Shown here one piece after another: positions 1 through 7,756 of a stretch of DNA of 64,000 bases. Position 1 is the first letter of the stretch, and every line of letters starts with the position of its first letter. Source of the DNA: Alphaproteobacteria bacterium (lineage in GTDB: Bacteria > Pseudomonadota > Alphaproteobacteria > Ferrovibrionales > Ferrovibrionaceae); the NCBI GenBank assembly GCA_018336035.1, contig JAGXRD010000043.1, positions 1 through 64,000 of the forward strand, read 5' to 3'. Below the pieces are notes generated by a model, which was not told where the DNA came from, did no database searches, and saw only the letters and a list, made by a program, of their open reading frames with translations. Made by a program: the position numbers and the translations under genes.

Positions 1-1
1 C

Positions 2-1285
2 CAGCCGGCCGGCAAGCTGCTGCGCCGCTATTGGCAGCCGGTCGCCTTGATCGAGGAGTTGGATGATCTGCGTCCGGTGCGCCCGGTCAAACTGATGGGC
101 CAGGATTTCGTGCTGTTCCGCGATGAGCAGGGCCGCTTCGGCCTGCTGGATCGCGACTGCCCGCATCGCGGCGCGGACCTCGCCTTCGGCCGACCCGAAG
201 ATGGCGGTTTGCGCTGCCCGTTCCATGGCTGGCTGTTCGACGTGAAGGGCAACTGTCTGCAGACGCCGGCCGAACCGGAGAACAGCAAGCTCTGCCAGCG
301 CATCAAGCAAAAGAGCTATCCGGTGGTTTTGCGCAGCGGGATTCTGTTTGCATATTTAGGTGAAGGCGAGCCGCCGGCCTTTCCCGATCTCGACTGCTTC
401 ATCGCGCCGGACACGCACGTCTTTGCCTTCAAGGGGCATATCGCCTGCAACTGGCTGCAGGCGCTGGAGGTCGGCATCGACCCGGCGCATGCCTCCTTCC
501 TGCATCGCTTCTTCGAGGATGAAGACCCGAATGCCAATTACGGCCGGCAGTTCCGCGCCAATTCGGCCGATTCCGACATGCCGATGACGCAGGTCTTGCG
601 CGAATTCGAGCGGCCGACCATCGAGATCGAGCGCACCGAGTATGGCATGCGGCTGATCGCGCTGCGCGAGCTGAACGAGAAAAGCACGCATGTGCGCGTG
701 ACCAACCTGCTCTTCCCGCAGGCGTTCAACATCCCTTTGTCTGCGGAAATGACCATCACGCAATGGCATGTGCCGGTGGACGATGTGAACTGCTACTGGT
801 TCGCCATTTTCACCAGCTTCACTGGCCCGGTCGACAAGCAGCAGATGCGCGAACAGCGGCTGCAGCTCTATACCCTGCCGGATTACATCCCGCGCAAGAA
901 CAAGGCGAACGATTACGGCTTCGATCCGTATGAGCAGAAAACCAAGACCTTCACCGGCATGGGCGACGACATCAACGTGCATGACCAGTGGGCGGTGGAA
1001 AGCCAGGGCGCGATCCAGGACCGCACGCGCGAGCATCTCGGCAGCACCGACAAGGGCATCATCAACTACCGCTCGATGCTGATGAAGGCGATCGACCAGG
1101 CCGAAAGCGGCAACGAGCCGCCGCTGATGGTGCTGGATGCCGAACAGGCCAAGGCGATCCGCGGCCCGGTCACCATCGACGGCATTGCCCCGACCGGCGC
1201 ATGGCAGGCATACTGGCGCGAGGCCGATGCGCGCAAACGCGCGGCGGCGCCGTGGCAGGCTCCGGCAGTCTTGGCCGCTGAGTAA
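2..1285 (+). CDS. Rieske [2Fe-2S] ring-hydroxylating oxygenase, alpha subunit (5' truncated)
   Basis: The frame stays open to the left edge: 15 codons before the TTG at 47 encode RRYWQPVA, the usual N-terminal motif of phthalate/vanillate-type oxygenases, so the gene starts outside the window. The Rieske site is visible as CPHRG (about 158-172) and CPFHGW (about 215-232). The mononuclear iron site is D-x-x-H-x4-H (DPAHASFLH, about 479-505). The family uses electrons from a separate reductase to oxygenate or O/N-dealkylate aromatic or amine substrates. No reductase gene is visible. The gene lies 23 nt before a GS-like ligase on the same strand, so they are probably cotranscribed. Family is secure; the substrate is unknown. 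Confidence 0.9.
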   Translation, partial: QPAGKLLRRYWQPVALIEELDDLRPVRPVKLMGQDFVLFRDEQGRFGLLDRDCPHRGADLAFGRPEDGGLRCPFHGWLFDVKGNCLQTPAEPENSKLCQRIKQKSYPVVLRSGILFAYLGEGEPPAFPDLDCFIAPDTHVFAFKGHIACNWLQALEVGIDPAHASFLHRFFEDEDPNANYGRQFRANSADSDMPMTQVLREFERPTIEIERTEYGMRLIALRELNEKSTHVRVTNLLFPQAFNIPLSAEMTITQWHVPVDDVNCYWFAIFTSFTGPVDKQQMREQRLQLYTLPDYIPRKNKANDYGFDPYEQKTKTFTGMGDDINVHDQWAVESQGAIQDRTREHLGSTDKGIINYRSMLMKAIDQAESGNEPPLMVLDAEQAKAIRGPVTIDGIAPTGAWQAYWREADARKRAAAPWQAPAVLAAE

Positions 1286-1308
1286 GACAAGCTTTCGGGG
1301 GACGTTCA

Positions 1309-2748
1309 GTGGAGTCATTTGTCGACCAGCACGGCCTGTGGACGGCCGAACAGCAGAAAGCGGCCAGGGCTGTCGAGAAAGAGGTCGCCGAGCGCGGCCT
1401 CTCGGTGATCCGCTTCTCCTTTGCTGACCAGCACGGCATTCTGCGCGGCAAGACCGTCGTGGCAGAAGAACTCAGCAGTGCCATGCGCAGCGGGGTCGGC
1501 TTCACCACGACGCTGTTGGCGAAAGACACCTCGCATCGCACGGTGTTTCCGGTCTTCACCAAGGGCGGCGGCTTCGGCCTGGAAGAGATGCAGGGTGCCG
1601 CCGATGTGCTGATGGTGGCCGATCCGACCACCTTTAAAGTGCTGCCCTGGGCGCCGCAGACCGGCTGGCTGCTCTGCGACCTTTACTTTGCCGATGGCCG
1701 CCCGGTGCCGTTCTCGACGCGGCAGCTCTATCGCGATGCGCTGAAGAAGATCAATGGCGCGGGCTACGATTATGTCGCCGGCCTGGAAGTCGAATTCCAT
1801 GTCTTCAAGCTGGAAGACCCGAAGCTGAAGCCGGAAGATGCCGGCCAGCCGGGCAATCCGCCCGAGGTCAGCCTGCTGACGCAGGGCTATAACTATCTTA
1901 CCGAGCTGCGCTACGACCAGTATGACACGGTCTATGAGATCCTGCGCAGGGACATCCAGGCACTGGGTCTGCCGCTGCGCTCGATGGAAGTGGAATTCGG
2001 CCCAAGCCAGGCGGAATTCACCTTCCGCCCCGGCACCAACATGGAGTCGGCCGATACGATGATCCTGTTCCGCTCGGCGGCGAAACAGATCGCGCGCCGG
2101 CATGGCTATCACGTCACCTTCATGTGCCGGCCGAAACTGCCCAACATCTTTTCGTCAGGATGGCATCTGCATCAGTCGCTGGTGGATCGCAAGACCGGGA
2201 AGAATGCCTTCATCCCCACCGAGGACGGCCAGCCGCTGTCGAAACTCGGCCGGCATTTCCTCGCCGGCCTGCTCGAACATGCGCCGGCTTCTGCCGCCTT
2301 TGCTGCGCCGACCATCAATGCCTATCGCCGCTATCGCCCGTATTCTCTCGCACCCGACCGCGCCATCTGGGGCCGCGACAATCGCGGCGTGATGTGCCGT
2401 GTGCTGGGCGCGAAAGACGATCCTGCCAGCCGGATCGAGAACCGGCTGGGTGAACCGGCGGCCAATCCCTATCTCTACATGGCTTCGCAATTGCTTGCCG
2501 GTCTCGATGGTATCGAGAAGGGCCGCGAGCCGCCGCCATCTGCCGATGCGCCCTATGAGACGCCGGCACCGGCTTTGCCGCGGTCGCTGGAAGCCGCGCT
2601 GGCCGCGCTGAAAGACAGCGCCTGTTACCGGGCTGGGCTCGGTGATCGGTTTGTCGATTACTTCCTGCATATCAAGCAGGCCGAGATCGCGCGGTTCCAG
2701 CTCGAAGTCAGCGACTGGGAACACCGCGAATATTTCGAGTTGTTCTGA
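1309..2748 (+). CDS. Glutamine synthetase-like ligase (PuuA/GlnT-type gamma-glutamyl ligase family)
   Basis: The 479-residue protein has the class I GS fold. Visible motifs are the metal-ligand pair EVEFH (160-164), EVEFGPSQAEF (about 227-237), the GWHLHQSL nucleotide/metal loop (about 284-291), and near the C terminus RIENRLGEPAANPY. The GS motifs for ATP, metal and glutamate binding are therefore intact. The N-terminal segment (DQHGILRGK) resembles amine-glutamylating ligases more than GlnA, and no adenylylation-loop tyrosine is obvious. It starts at GTG, with GGGGGA about 7 nt upstream. Its position between a Rieske oxygenase and a 2OG oxygenase suggests that it glutamylates an amine intermediate rather than assimilating ammonia. 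That role is inference. Confidence 0.85.
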   Translation: MESFVDQHGLWTAEQQKAARAVEKEVAERGLSVIRFSFADQHGILRGKTVVAEELSSAMRSGVGFTTTLLAKDTSHRTVFPVFTKGGGFGLEEMQGAADVLMVADPTTFKVLPWAPQTGWLLCDLYFADGRPVPFSTRQLYRDALKKINGAGYDYVAGLEVEFHVFKLEDPKLKPEDAGQPGNPPEVSLLTQGYNYLTELRYDQYDTVYEILRRDIQALGLPLRSMEVEFGPSQAEFTFRPGTNMESADTMILFRSAAKQIARRHGYHVTFMCRPKLPNIFSSGWHLHQSLVDRKTGKNAFIPTEDGQPLSKLGRHFLAGLLEHAPASAAFAAPTINAYRRYRPYSLAPDRAIWGRDNRGVMCRVLGAKDDPASRIENRLGEPAANPYLYMASQLLAGLDGIEKGREPPPSADAPYETPAPALPRSLEAALAALKDSACYRAGLGDRFVDYFLHIKQAEIARFQLEVSDWEHREYFELF

Positions 2749-3368
2749 TGCCCCTGCTCAGCCTGTTTCCCACCCGGATCGAAGTCGCGCAGCTGAAAAA
2801 GCGCGGCTTGGAGAGTTTCAACCGCGACATTATCGATGTCTGCGAGTCGCTGCGCATGGCCGACACCACCGGCCAGCGCTGGAGCGCCAAGCATTATACC
2901 GGTGGTTACACCTCCTACGGCAGCCACGACCAGATGCATCGCATCTCCTCGACTTTCGCCGCGCTGGAAAAGGCGCTCAACCCGCAGGTCAAGGCCTATG
3001 CACTTTCGCTGGGTTACGATCTGCGCGGCCGCAAGCTGCACATGACCGACTGCTGGGTCAACATGATGGCCGGTGCGGTGACGCATGGCCTGCACCTGCA
3101 CCCGCTCAGCTTCATCAGCGGCACCTATTACGTGCAGGTGCCGCGCGGGGCGGCGGCGATCAAATTCGAGGATCCGCGGCTCGATCGCCTGATGGCCGCG
3201 CCGCCGAAACGCAACGACCTCAGCCCGCGCGAACGCCTGCATTTCAGCGTCAAGCCGAAGGCAGGCCAGGTGGTGCTGTTCGAAAGCTGGCTGCGCCACG
3301 AGGTGCCACCCAGTTTCACGGTGCAGGAGCGTATTTCGGTCAGCTTCAACTACGCCTGGACGGCCTGA
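2748..3368 (+). CDS. Putative 2-oxoglutarate/Fe(II) oxygenase (TIGR02466-like)
   Basis: The 206-residue protein matches the pattern of small putative 2OG-Fe(II) oxygenases of the TIGR02466 type: a HLHP iron-ligand segment (116-119), then SGTYYVQVP, a FEDPR strand, and FESWLRHEVPP (H184) followed by RISVSFN. R195 is placed to bind 2-oxoglutarate. Its ATG overlaps the TGA of the GS-like gene by one base, which indicates translational coupling. Such enzymes hydroxylate or demethylate small molecules or protein side chains; the substrate here is unknown. It is not JmjC or AlkB by motif. Confidence 0.8.
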   Translation: MPLLSLFPTRIEVAQLKKRGLESFNRDIIDVCESLRMADTTGQRWSAKHYTGGYTSYGSHDQMHRISSTFAALEKALNPQVKAYALSLGYDLRGRKLHMTDCWVNMMAGAVTHGLHLHPLSFISGTYYVQVPRGAAAIKFEDPRLDRLMAAPPKRNDLSPRERLHFSVKPKAGQVVLFESWLRHEVPPSFTVQERISVSFNYAWTA

Positions 3369-3453
3369 ACCACCTGCACCAATCCGGGGGGCTTGACCGT
3401 GGGCGCTGCTGCGTCATCCTTTCGAGATCATTCTCTCCAGACCGGGATACTCG

Positions 3454-4566
3454 ATGTCGGCCCTCTTTGAACCGTTGCAACTGCGCTCCGTCACGCTCCC
3501 CAATCGCATCGTGCTGTCGCCGATGTGCCAGTACAGCGCCATCGACGGCGTGCCGAACAACTGGCATCGCATCCATCTCGGTCGCTACGCCACTGCCGGC
3601 CTTGGCCTGATCATCGCGGAAGCAACCCATGTGAACGCGAAGGCGCGTATCACGCCGGGCTGCCTCGGCCTGTATAATGCCGTGCAGGAAGCCGCCTTCG
3701 CGGAGATCGCCGCCGATGTGAAGCAGTTCGGCCCGACGCCGTTCGGCATCCAGCTGGCGCATGCCGGACGCAAGGCCTCGGCCGATCTGCCCTGGCGCGG
3801 CGGTCAGTCGCTGCAGGGTCCGCTGGCCTGGCCGACCGTGGCGCCGAGCGCGATCCCGCAGGATGCCGGCTGGCACACGCCGGCTGAGCTGGATGACGAG
3901 GGCATCGCCGAGATCAAGCGCGATTTCGTCAGCGCCACGCAGCGTGCGGATCGCGCCGGCGTCGATCTGATCGAGTTGCATGGCGCGCATGGCTATCTGA
4001 TGCATCAATTCCTGTCGCCGATTTCGAACAAGCGCAAAGACGGCTACGGCGGCAGCCTGGAAAACCGCATGCGCTTTCCGCTCGAAGTCTTCGAAGCGGT
4101 GCGTGCGGTCTGGCCCAGGCACAAGCCGCTCGGTATCCGCATCACCGGCAGCGACTGGATGGGTGCCGAAGGCCTCGGCGTCGAGGATGCCATCGCCTTC
4201 GCCGCGCGGCTGAAGGAACTTGGCGCCGACTTCGCCGATGTTAGTTCCGGCGGCGTGTCGGGCCAGCAGAAGATCACCACCGGCCCGGGCTATCAGGTGC
4301 AGTTCGCCGCAGCCGTGAAAAAGGCCACCGGCATTGTCACCATGGCGGTCGGCATGATCACCGAACCGCAGCAGGCCGAAGCCATCGTGAAAGAGGGCAA
4401 GGCCGATCTGGTGGCGATGGCGCGCGGTCTGCTCAATGATCCCTACTGGGCCTGGCGTGCCGCCGATGCACTGCACGGCGAGGTGCATGTCGCGCCGCAG
4501 TATCTGCGCGGTCGTCAGCGCGGCGTCGATACGCCGCGCGAGGTGGTGCTGAAACCGGCCCGCTGA
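3454..4566 (+). CDS. NADH:flavin oxidoreductase, old yellow enzyme family (YqjM/XenA-like)
   Basis: The 370-residue TIM-barrel FMN enzyme shows the YqjM/XenA signatures: MCQYSA with C25 and Y27 at the flavin, IQLAHAGRKAS, and HGAHGYLMHQFLSP followed by NKRKDGYGGSLENR. These enzymes reduce activated C=C bonds of enones, nitro compounds and similar substrates with NAD(P)H. It lies 85 nt downstream of the putative 2OG oxygenase on the same strand and may belong to the same transcription unit. The gap suggests it could also have its own start. Length is normal for the thermophilic-like OYE subclass. Confidence 0.9.
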   Translation: MSALFEPLQLRSVTLPNRIVLSPMCQYSAIDGVPNNWHRIHLGRYATAGLGLIIAEATHVNAKARITPGCLGLYNAVQEAAFAEIAADVKQFGPTPFGIQLAHAGRKASADLPWRGGQSLQGPLAWPTVAPSAIPQDAGWHTPAELDDEGIAEIKRDFVSATQRADRAGVDLIELHGAHGYLMHQFLSPISNKRKDGYGGSLENRMRFPLEVFEAVRAVWPRHKPLGIRITGSDWMGAEGLGVEDAIAFAARLKELGADFADVSSGGVSGQQKITTGPGYQVQFAAAVKKATGIVTMAVGMITEPQQAEAIVKEGKADLVAMARGLLNDPYWAWRAADALHGEVHVAPQYLRGRQRGVDTPREVVLKPAR

Positions 4567-4588
4567 CGTAACGCCAATTGACGTAACG
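4564..4588 (+). repeat. Two direct copies of TGACGTAACG
   Basis: TGACGTAACG occurs at 4564-4573, where it includes the stop codon of the oxidoreductase, and again at 4579-4588, giving a 15-nt period. No function is apparent. It could be a small duplication. Confidence 0.5.
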
Positions 4589-4624
4589 GCCATCACTCTA
4601 AATTTGTACCGCTGCAATCGCGAC

Positions 4625-4653
4625 CTTGCCGGGCACCTACATTCGTCCTATTC
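4625..4653 (+). promoter_or_regulatory. Possible sigma-70-type promoter for the riboswitch transcript
   Basis: TTGCCG (4625-4630) and TATTCC (4648-4653) are separated by 17 nt and lie just ahead of a GC-rich hairpin and the FMN aptamer. The -10 match is mediocre, so this is only a candidate. Confidence 0.3.
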
Positions 4654-4662
4654 CTGACTCCA

Positions 4663-4685
4663 GGCCGCCGGATGGTCCGGCGGCC
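4663..4685 (+). other. Perfect 10-bp hairpin immediately 5' of the FMN riboswitch
   Basis: GGCCGCCGGA (4663-4672) and TCCGGCGGCC (4676-4685) pair perfectly around a 3-nt loop. No T-run follows, so it is not a classic terminator. It may cap the 5' end of the riboswitch RNA or mark the end of the upstream transcript. Confidence 0.55.
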
Positions 4686-4687
4686 AC

Positions 4688-4842
4688 GTTCTCAGGGCGG
4701 GGTGAAAGTCCCCACCGGCGGTAAGCCATCTTAAGGTGGCGAGCCCGCGAGCGCCTCACGGCTTTCATTCGGCCATGAGGGTCCAGCAGATCCGGTGCAA
4801 TGCCGGAGCCGACGGTCATAGTCCGGATGGAAGAGAGCGGTT
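4688..4842 (+). promoter_or_regulatory. FMN riboswitch (RFN element)
   Basis: The conserved RFN core is present in order: TTCTCAGGGCGGGGTGAAAG at 4689-4708, then TCCCCACCGGCGGTAAGCC, a variable stem around 4725-4775, GAGCCCGCGAGC, GTCCAGCAGATCCGGTG, GCCGGAGCCGACGGTCATAG, and the closing GTCCGGATGGAAGAGAGCG. In proteobacteria this RNA binds FMN and represses riboflavin genes, usually by hiding the ribosome site. The next gene is lumazine synthase, which fits. No U-rich terminator follows, so translational control is more likely. Confidence 0.95.
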
Positions 4843-4934
4843 AACCGACCATGCCGGTGGCGTGCGACCTGTCGCGCGTCCGCGGCAATGTCGGCGCCGT
4901 GCGCCCTGATTCAATGGCTGAAAGGATATGCCAG

Positions 4935-5447
4935 ATGAATCAGCGCCTAGAACAAGTATCCCCCACCGAAATCCGTCTCGACACCACCGGCAAAGATGCG
5001 AAGCGCGTCGCTTTCATCCAGGCCTGCTGGCATCGCGACATCGTCGACGAGGCCTGGGAAGCTTTCCTTCCCGAAATGGCCAAAGCCGGGCTGCGGCAAG
5101 GCAGCATCGAGCGGTTTGAACTGCCCGGCGTGTTCGAAATCCCGCTGCAGGCCAAACTGCTCGCGAAAACTGGCCGCTACCACGCCCTCGTCGCCGCCGG
5201 TTTCGTGGTCAATGGCGGCATCTATCGCCACGACTTCGTGTCCTCGGCGGTGATCGACGGCCTGATGCAGGTGCAACTCGAAACCGAAGTGCCGGTGCTC
5301 AGCTGCGTGCTGACGCCGCATCATTTCCATGAGCATGACGAGCACCGCCAGTTCTTCCGCGATCACTTCAAGGTCAAGGGCCGTGAAGTGGCGGTCGCCT
5401 GTGCGGCAACGCTCAGGAATATCGGCGCGCTTCAGAAGGCGGCATAG
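4935..5447 (+). CDS. ribH2: 6,7-dimethyl-8-ribityllumazine synthase, type II
   Basis: Lumazine synthase joins 5-amino-6-ribitylaminouracil and dihydroxybutanone phosphate in riboflavin synthesis. The 170-residue protein carries the type II (Brucella/Mesorhizobium RibH2-like) signatures AFIQACWHRDIVDEA, ELPGVFEIPLQAK, GGIYRHDFV and VLTPHHFHEHDEH. I chose the ATG at 4935 because AAAGGA lies about 8 nt upstream and the length then fits the family (about 160 aa). An in-frame ATG at 4851, right after the riboswitch, would add 28 unusual residues. It is the only riboflavin gene here, so it is a single-gene FMN regulon member. Confidence 0.93.
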   Translation: MNQRLEQVSPTEIRLDTTGKDAKRVAFIQACWHRDIVDEAWEAFLPEMAKAGLRQGSIERFELPGVFEIPLQAKLLAKTGRYHALVAAGFVVNGGIYRHDFVSSAVIDGLMQVQLETEVPVLSCVLTPHHFHEHDEHRQFFRDHFKVKGREVAVACAATLRNIGALQKAA

Positions 5448-5454
5448 CGAAGTG

Positions 5455-5540
5455 TGTCATGCCCGGCCTTGTGCCGGGCATCCACGTCTTGCTGTGTCTA
5501 AAGTAAGGCGTGGATGGCCGGGTCAAGCCCGGCCATGACA
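5455..5540. repeat. Long imperfect palindrome between convergent genes
   Basis: The left arm begins TGTCATGCCCGGC (from 5455) and the right arm ends GCCCGGCCATGACA (to 5540). The arms also share CATCCACG/CGTGGATG. It can fold into a long hairpin between ribH2 and the convergent membrane-protein gene. A related GTCA-CCCGGG palindrome occurs at about 59.8 kb. It looks like a dispersed intergenic repeat that may also terminate transcription. Confidence 0.75.
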
Positions 5541-5553
5541 ATTGGGGAGTGGG

Positions 5554-6495
5554 TTAAATCGCCAGTCGCTTCACCAACCCCGGCACCGCATCCATCGCCA
5601 GCGCGACCAGGCGGATCAGCAGCAGGATCAGCAGAACGCGGAAGACCAGGATCACCCAGATATCGGCGCCGACCGCCAGCATCAGGCCGGTATCCTCGAT
5701 CAGCGAATGGCCTAGCGAGATCCAGCACAGTGCCAGCACGCGCATCTTGGGTTCGAAATTCTTTTCCTGCGCTTCCTTGATGATCAGCCCGCCGCCATAG
5801 GTGAGGCCGAGCAGCACGCCCACGGTGGTGACCGGCGCCAGATCGCGGCTCAGTCCGGAGACGCGCAGCAGCGGCATGATGGCGGCGGTGAAGCGCCGCG
5901 TGATGCCGGTGCGCTCGAACAGGTCCAGCAACAGGATCAGCGCCACGATGATGACAAAGGTCGCTGCCAGCGAGACCAGCGACGACACCAGCCAGTCGCT
6001 CCAGCCCGCGGTCGGCGAGGCCATGCGATGCAGCAGCCCGGTATCGGCCGGTTCGGACAGCCAGCCGGTGGCACGGCAGATCGCGGCAATCAGCGCCGCA
6101 TAAAGCAGCGCGGCGATCAGGCGCAGGGCGGCGGTGAACCAGAAGCTGGCGCCGGCCTTGCGCACGATGGCCTGTTCCATCGGCAGGGCATGGCAGAACA
6201 GCATCATCGAACAGACAATCGAAAGCTGCGCGACGCTGACACCGGCATCGGCCAGCAGCGGCAGCGCGCCTAAGCCCCCATAGATGCCGATGGTGAAGGC
6301 GGCGACCAGCACGAGGCCGGCTTCGGCCGGCAGGCCGAGCAAAGCCATCACAGGTGCCAGCAGCGGGGCCAGCGCATCGATCAGCCCGAGTTCGGTAGCC
6401 AGCTTCACGGCCAGCATCACCGGCACCATGATCTTGATCAGCTGCCAGAAGACTTTCAGGCTGGTCTGCAGCCTGGACCTCAGATACGCGCGCAT
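5554..6495 (-). CDS. Nucleoside-recognition (Gate) domain membrane protein
   Basis: The 313-residue, strongly hydrophobic protein has about 7-8 membrane segments. It resembles the Gate/nucleoside-recognition proteins (YjiH/SpmA-like). Conserved-looking loops are TIGIYGGLGALPLLAD, FCHALPMEQAIVRKAGAS and GHSLIEDTGL, typical of the two Gate half-repeats with H/E residues at a membrane re-entrant loop. The substrate is not known for this family in general. It is followed on the same strand by the aminotransferase with a 13-nt gap, but in transcription order it comes last, so it may share that operon. Confidence 0.75.
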   Translation of the reverse strand: MRAYLRSRLQTSLKVFWQLIKIMVPVMLAVKLATELGLIDALAPLLAPVMALLGLPAEAGLVLVAAFTIGIYGGLGALPLLADAGVSVAQLSIVCSMMLFCHALPMEQAIVRKAGASFWFTAALRLIAALLYAALIAAICRATGWLSEPADTGLLHRMASPTAGWSDWLVSSLVSLAATFVIIVALILLLDLFERTGITRRFTAAIMPLLRVSGLSRDLAPVTTVGVLLGLTYGGGLIIKEAQEKNFEPKMRVLALCWISLGHSLIEDTGLMLAVGADIWVILVFRVLLILLLIRLVALAMDAVPGLVKRLAI

Positions 6496-6508
6496 GTTGA
6501 TGCCGTGA

Positions 6509-7663
6509 TCAGCCGCGCTTGATATGGGTGGCGATGCGTTCGACCGCGCCGTCGAGCTTGTCGTAGCTCTTGGCGAAGCAGAAGCGGATCACGGTCTTCA
6601 CATGGTCCTCTGAATAGAAGGCGCTGACCGGAATGGCCGCCACCTTGGCCTGTTCCACCATCCGCTGGCAGAATTCCGCATCGTCGATGTTATTGGAAAT
6701 GGGCGACAGATCGACATTGAGGAAATAGGTCGCCTGGCTCGGCAGCACGGTCAGACCGGCTTCGGTCAGGCCTTTGGCGAAACGGTCGCGCGCGGTCTGC
6801 AGGGTCTGGCGCATGCCGGTGAAATAGGCGTCGTCCTTGTCGAGGCCATAGGCCACGGCAGCCTGCAGGTTCGGCGGCGTGGTGAAGGTGACATACTGAT
6901 GCGCCTTGGCCAGCACCTTCATGATCGCGGGTGCTGCGCAGACAAAGCCGACCTTCCAGCCGGTCAGCGAGAAGATCTTGCCGGCCGAGCCGATCTTGAT
7001 GCAGCGCTCGCGCAGGCCCGGCAGTGAAATCAGCGGCGTGTGCTCAAGGCCATCGAACAGCACATGTTCCCAGACCTCGTCGCAGATCGCGATGGCATCG
7101 TATTTGATGAGATAACGTCCCAGCAGTTCGAGGTCTTCACGCGGAAATACGCTTGCGGTCGGATTCAGCGGGTTGTTGAAGATGACGGCCCTGGTTTTCG
7201 GCGAGAAGGCGGCGGCCAATGCGGCCTCGTCGATGCGCCAGTGCGGTGGGCGAAGCGTGACAAATTTAGGCACGCCGCCGGCGCGCCGCACCAGCGGCAG
7301 ATAGGCATCATACATCGGCTGGAACAGCACGACCTCGTCACCCGGCTCGATCACCGCCATCAGACTGTCGGCCAGTGCCTCGGTGGCGCCCGAGGTGATC
7401 ATCACTTCGCTCTGCCAGTCGAGGTCGAGCTTGTGGAAGCGCTTGTAATGCGTCGCCACCGCCTGGCGCAGTTCAGGCACGCCCATCATCGGCGGATACT
7501 GGTTCCAGCCCGACAGCACGGCGGCCGCCGCTTTGGCGCGCACATCCTCGGGGCCGGGATCGTCGGGGAAACCCTGACCCAGATTGATCGCGTCATGCTG
7601 CAGGGCCAGCCGCGACATGGTCTCGAAGATGGTGGTGGGCGCGTCGGCGAAGATCGGGTTCAT
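6509..7663 (-). CDS. PLP-dependent class I aminotransferase (methionine/kynurenine aminotransferase-like)
   Basis: The fold-type I aminotransferase has 384 residues from the chosen start. It shows INLGQGFPDDPGP, SGATEALAD, NNPLNPTASVF, ICDEVWEHVLFDG and the lysine loop SAGKIFSLTGWKVG, where the K binds PLP. The pattern is that of the YbdL / kynurenine-oxoglutarate transaminase group, which uses broad amino acids such as methionine and aromatic residues. An upstream in-frame ATG at 7726 would add 21 residues without similarity to the family start, so MNPIFADAPTTIF at 7663 is preferred. Exact substrate is not fixed. Confidence 0.88.
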   Translation of the reverse strand: MNPIFADAPTTIFETMSRLALQHDAINLGQGFPDDPGPEDVRAKAAAAVLSGWNQYPPMMGVPELRQAVATHYKRFHKLDLDWQSEVMITSGATEALADSLMAVIEPGDEVVLFQPMYDAYLPLVRRAGGVPKFVTLRPPHWRIDEAALAAAFSPKTRAVIFNNPLNPTASVFPREDLELLGRYLIKYDAIAICDEVWEHVLFDGLEHTPLISLPGLRERCIKIGSAGKIFSLTGWKVGFVCAAPAIMKVLAKAHQYVTFTTPPNLQAAVAYGLDKDDAYFTGMRQTLQTARDRFAKGLTEAGLTVLPSQATYFLNVDLSPISNNIDDAEFCQRMVEQAKVAAIPVSAFYSEDHVKTVIRFCFAKSYDKLDGAVERIATHIKRG

Positions 7664-7756
7664 AGCCAGAAAGTCCAATGAAAACGCGTAAATTGGCGCA
7701 GGTTCGTGCGGCCGGTGATGTAGCACGCTGGCCGCGGAGGCAACAGCCCCCGGATA

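Noticed and set aside
356-1318. Long open frame on the minus strand opposite the Rieske oxygenase gene
   Set aside because: It mirrors the codon structure of the real gene, has no family motif and overlaps it fully. Such shadow frames are common at this GC content.
1309-2748. Housekeeping glutamine synthetase GlnA
   Set aside because: Motifs fit the GS fold but the sequence and neighbours resemble amine-glutamylating ligases, and no GlnB/GlnK gene is adjacent.
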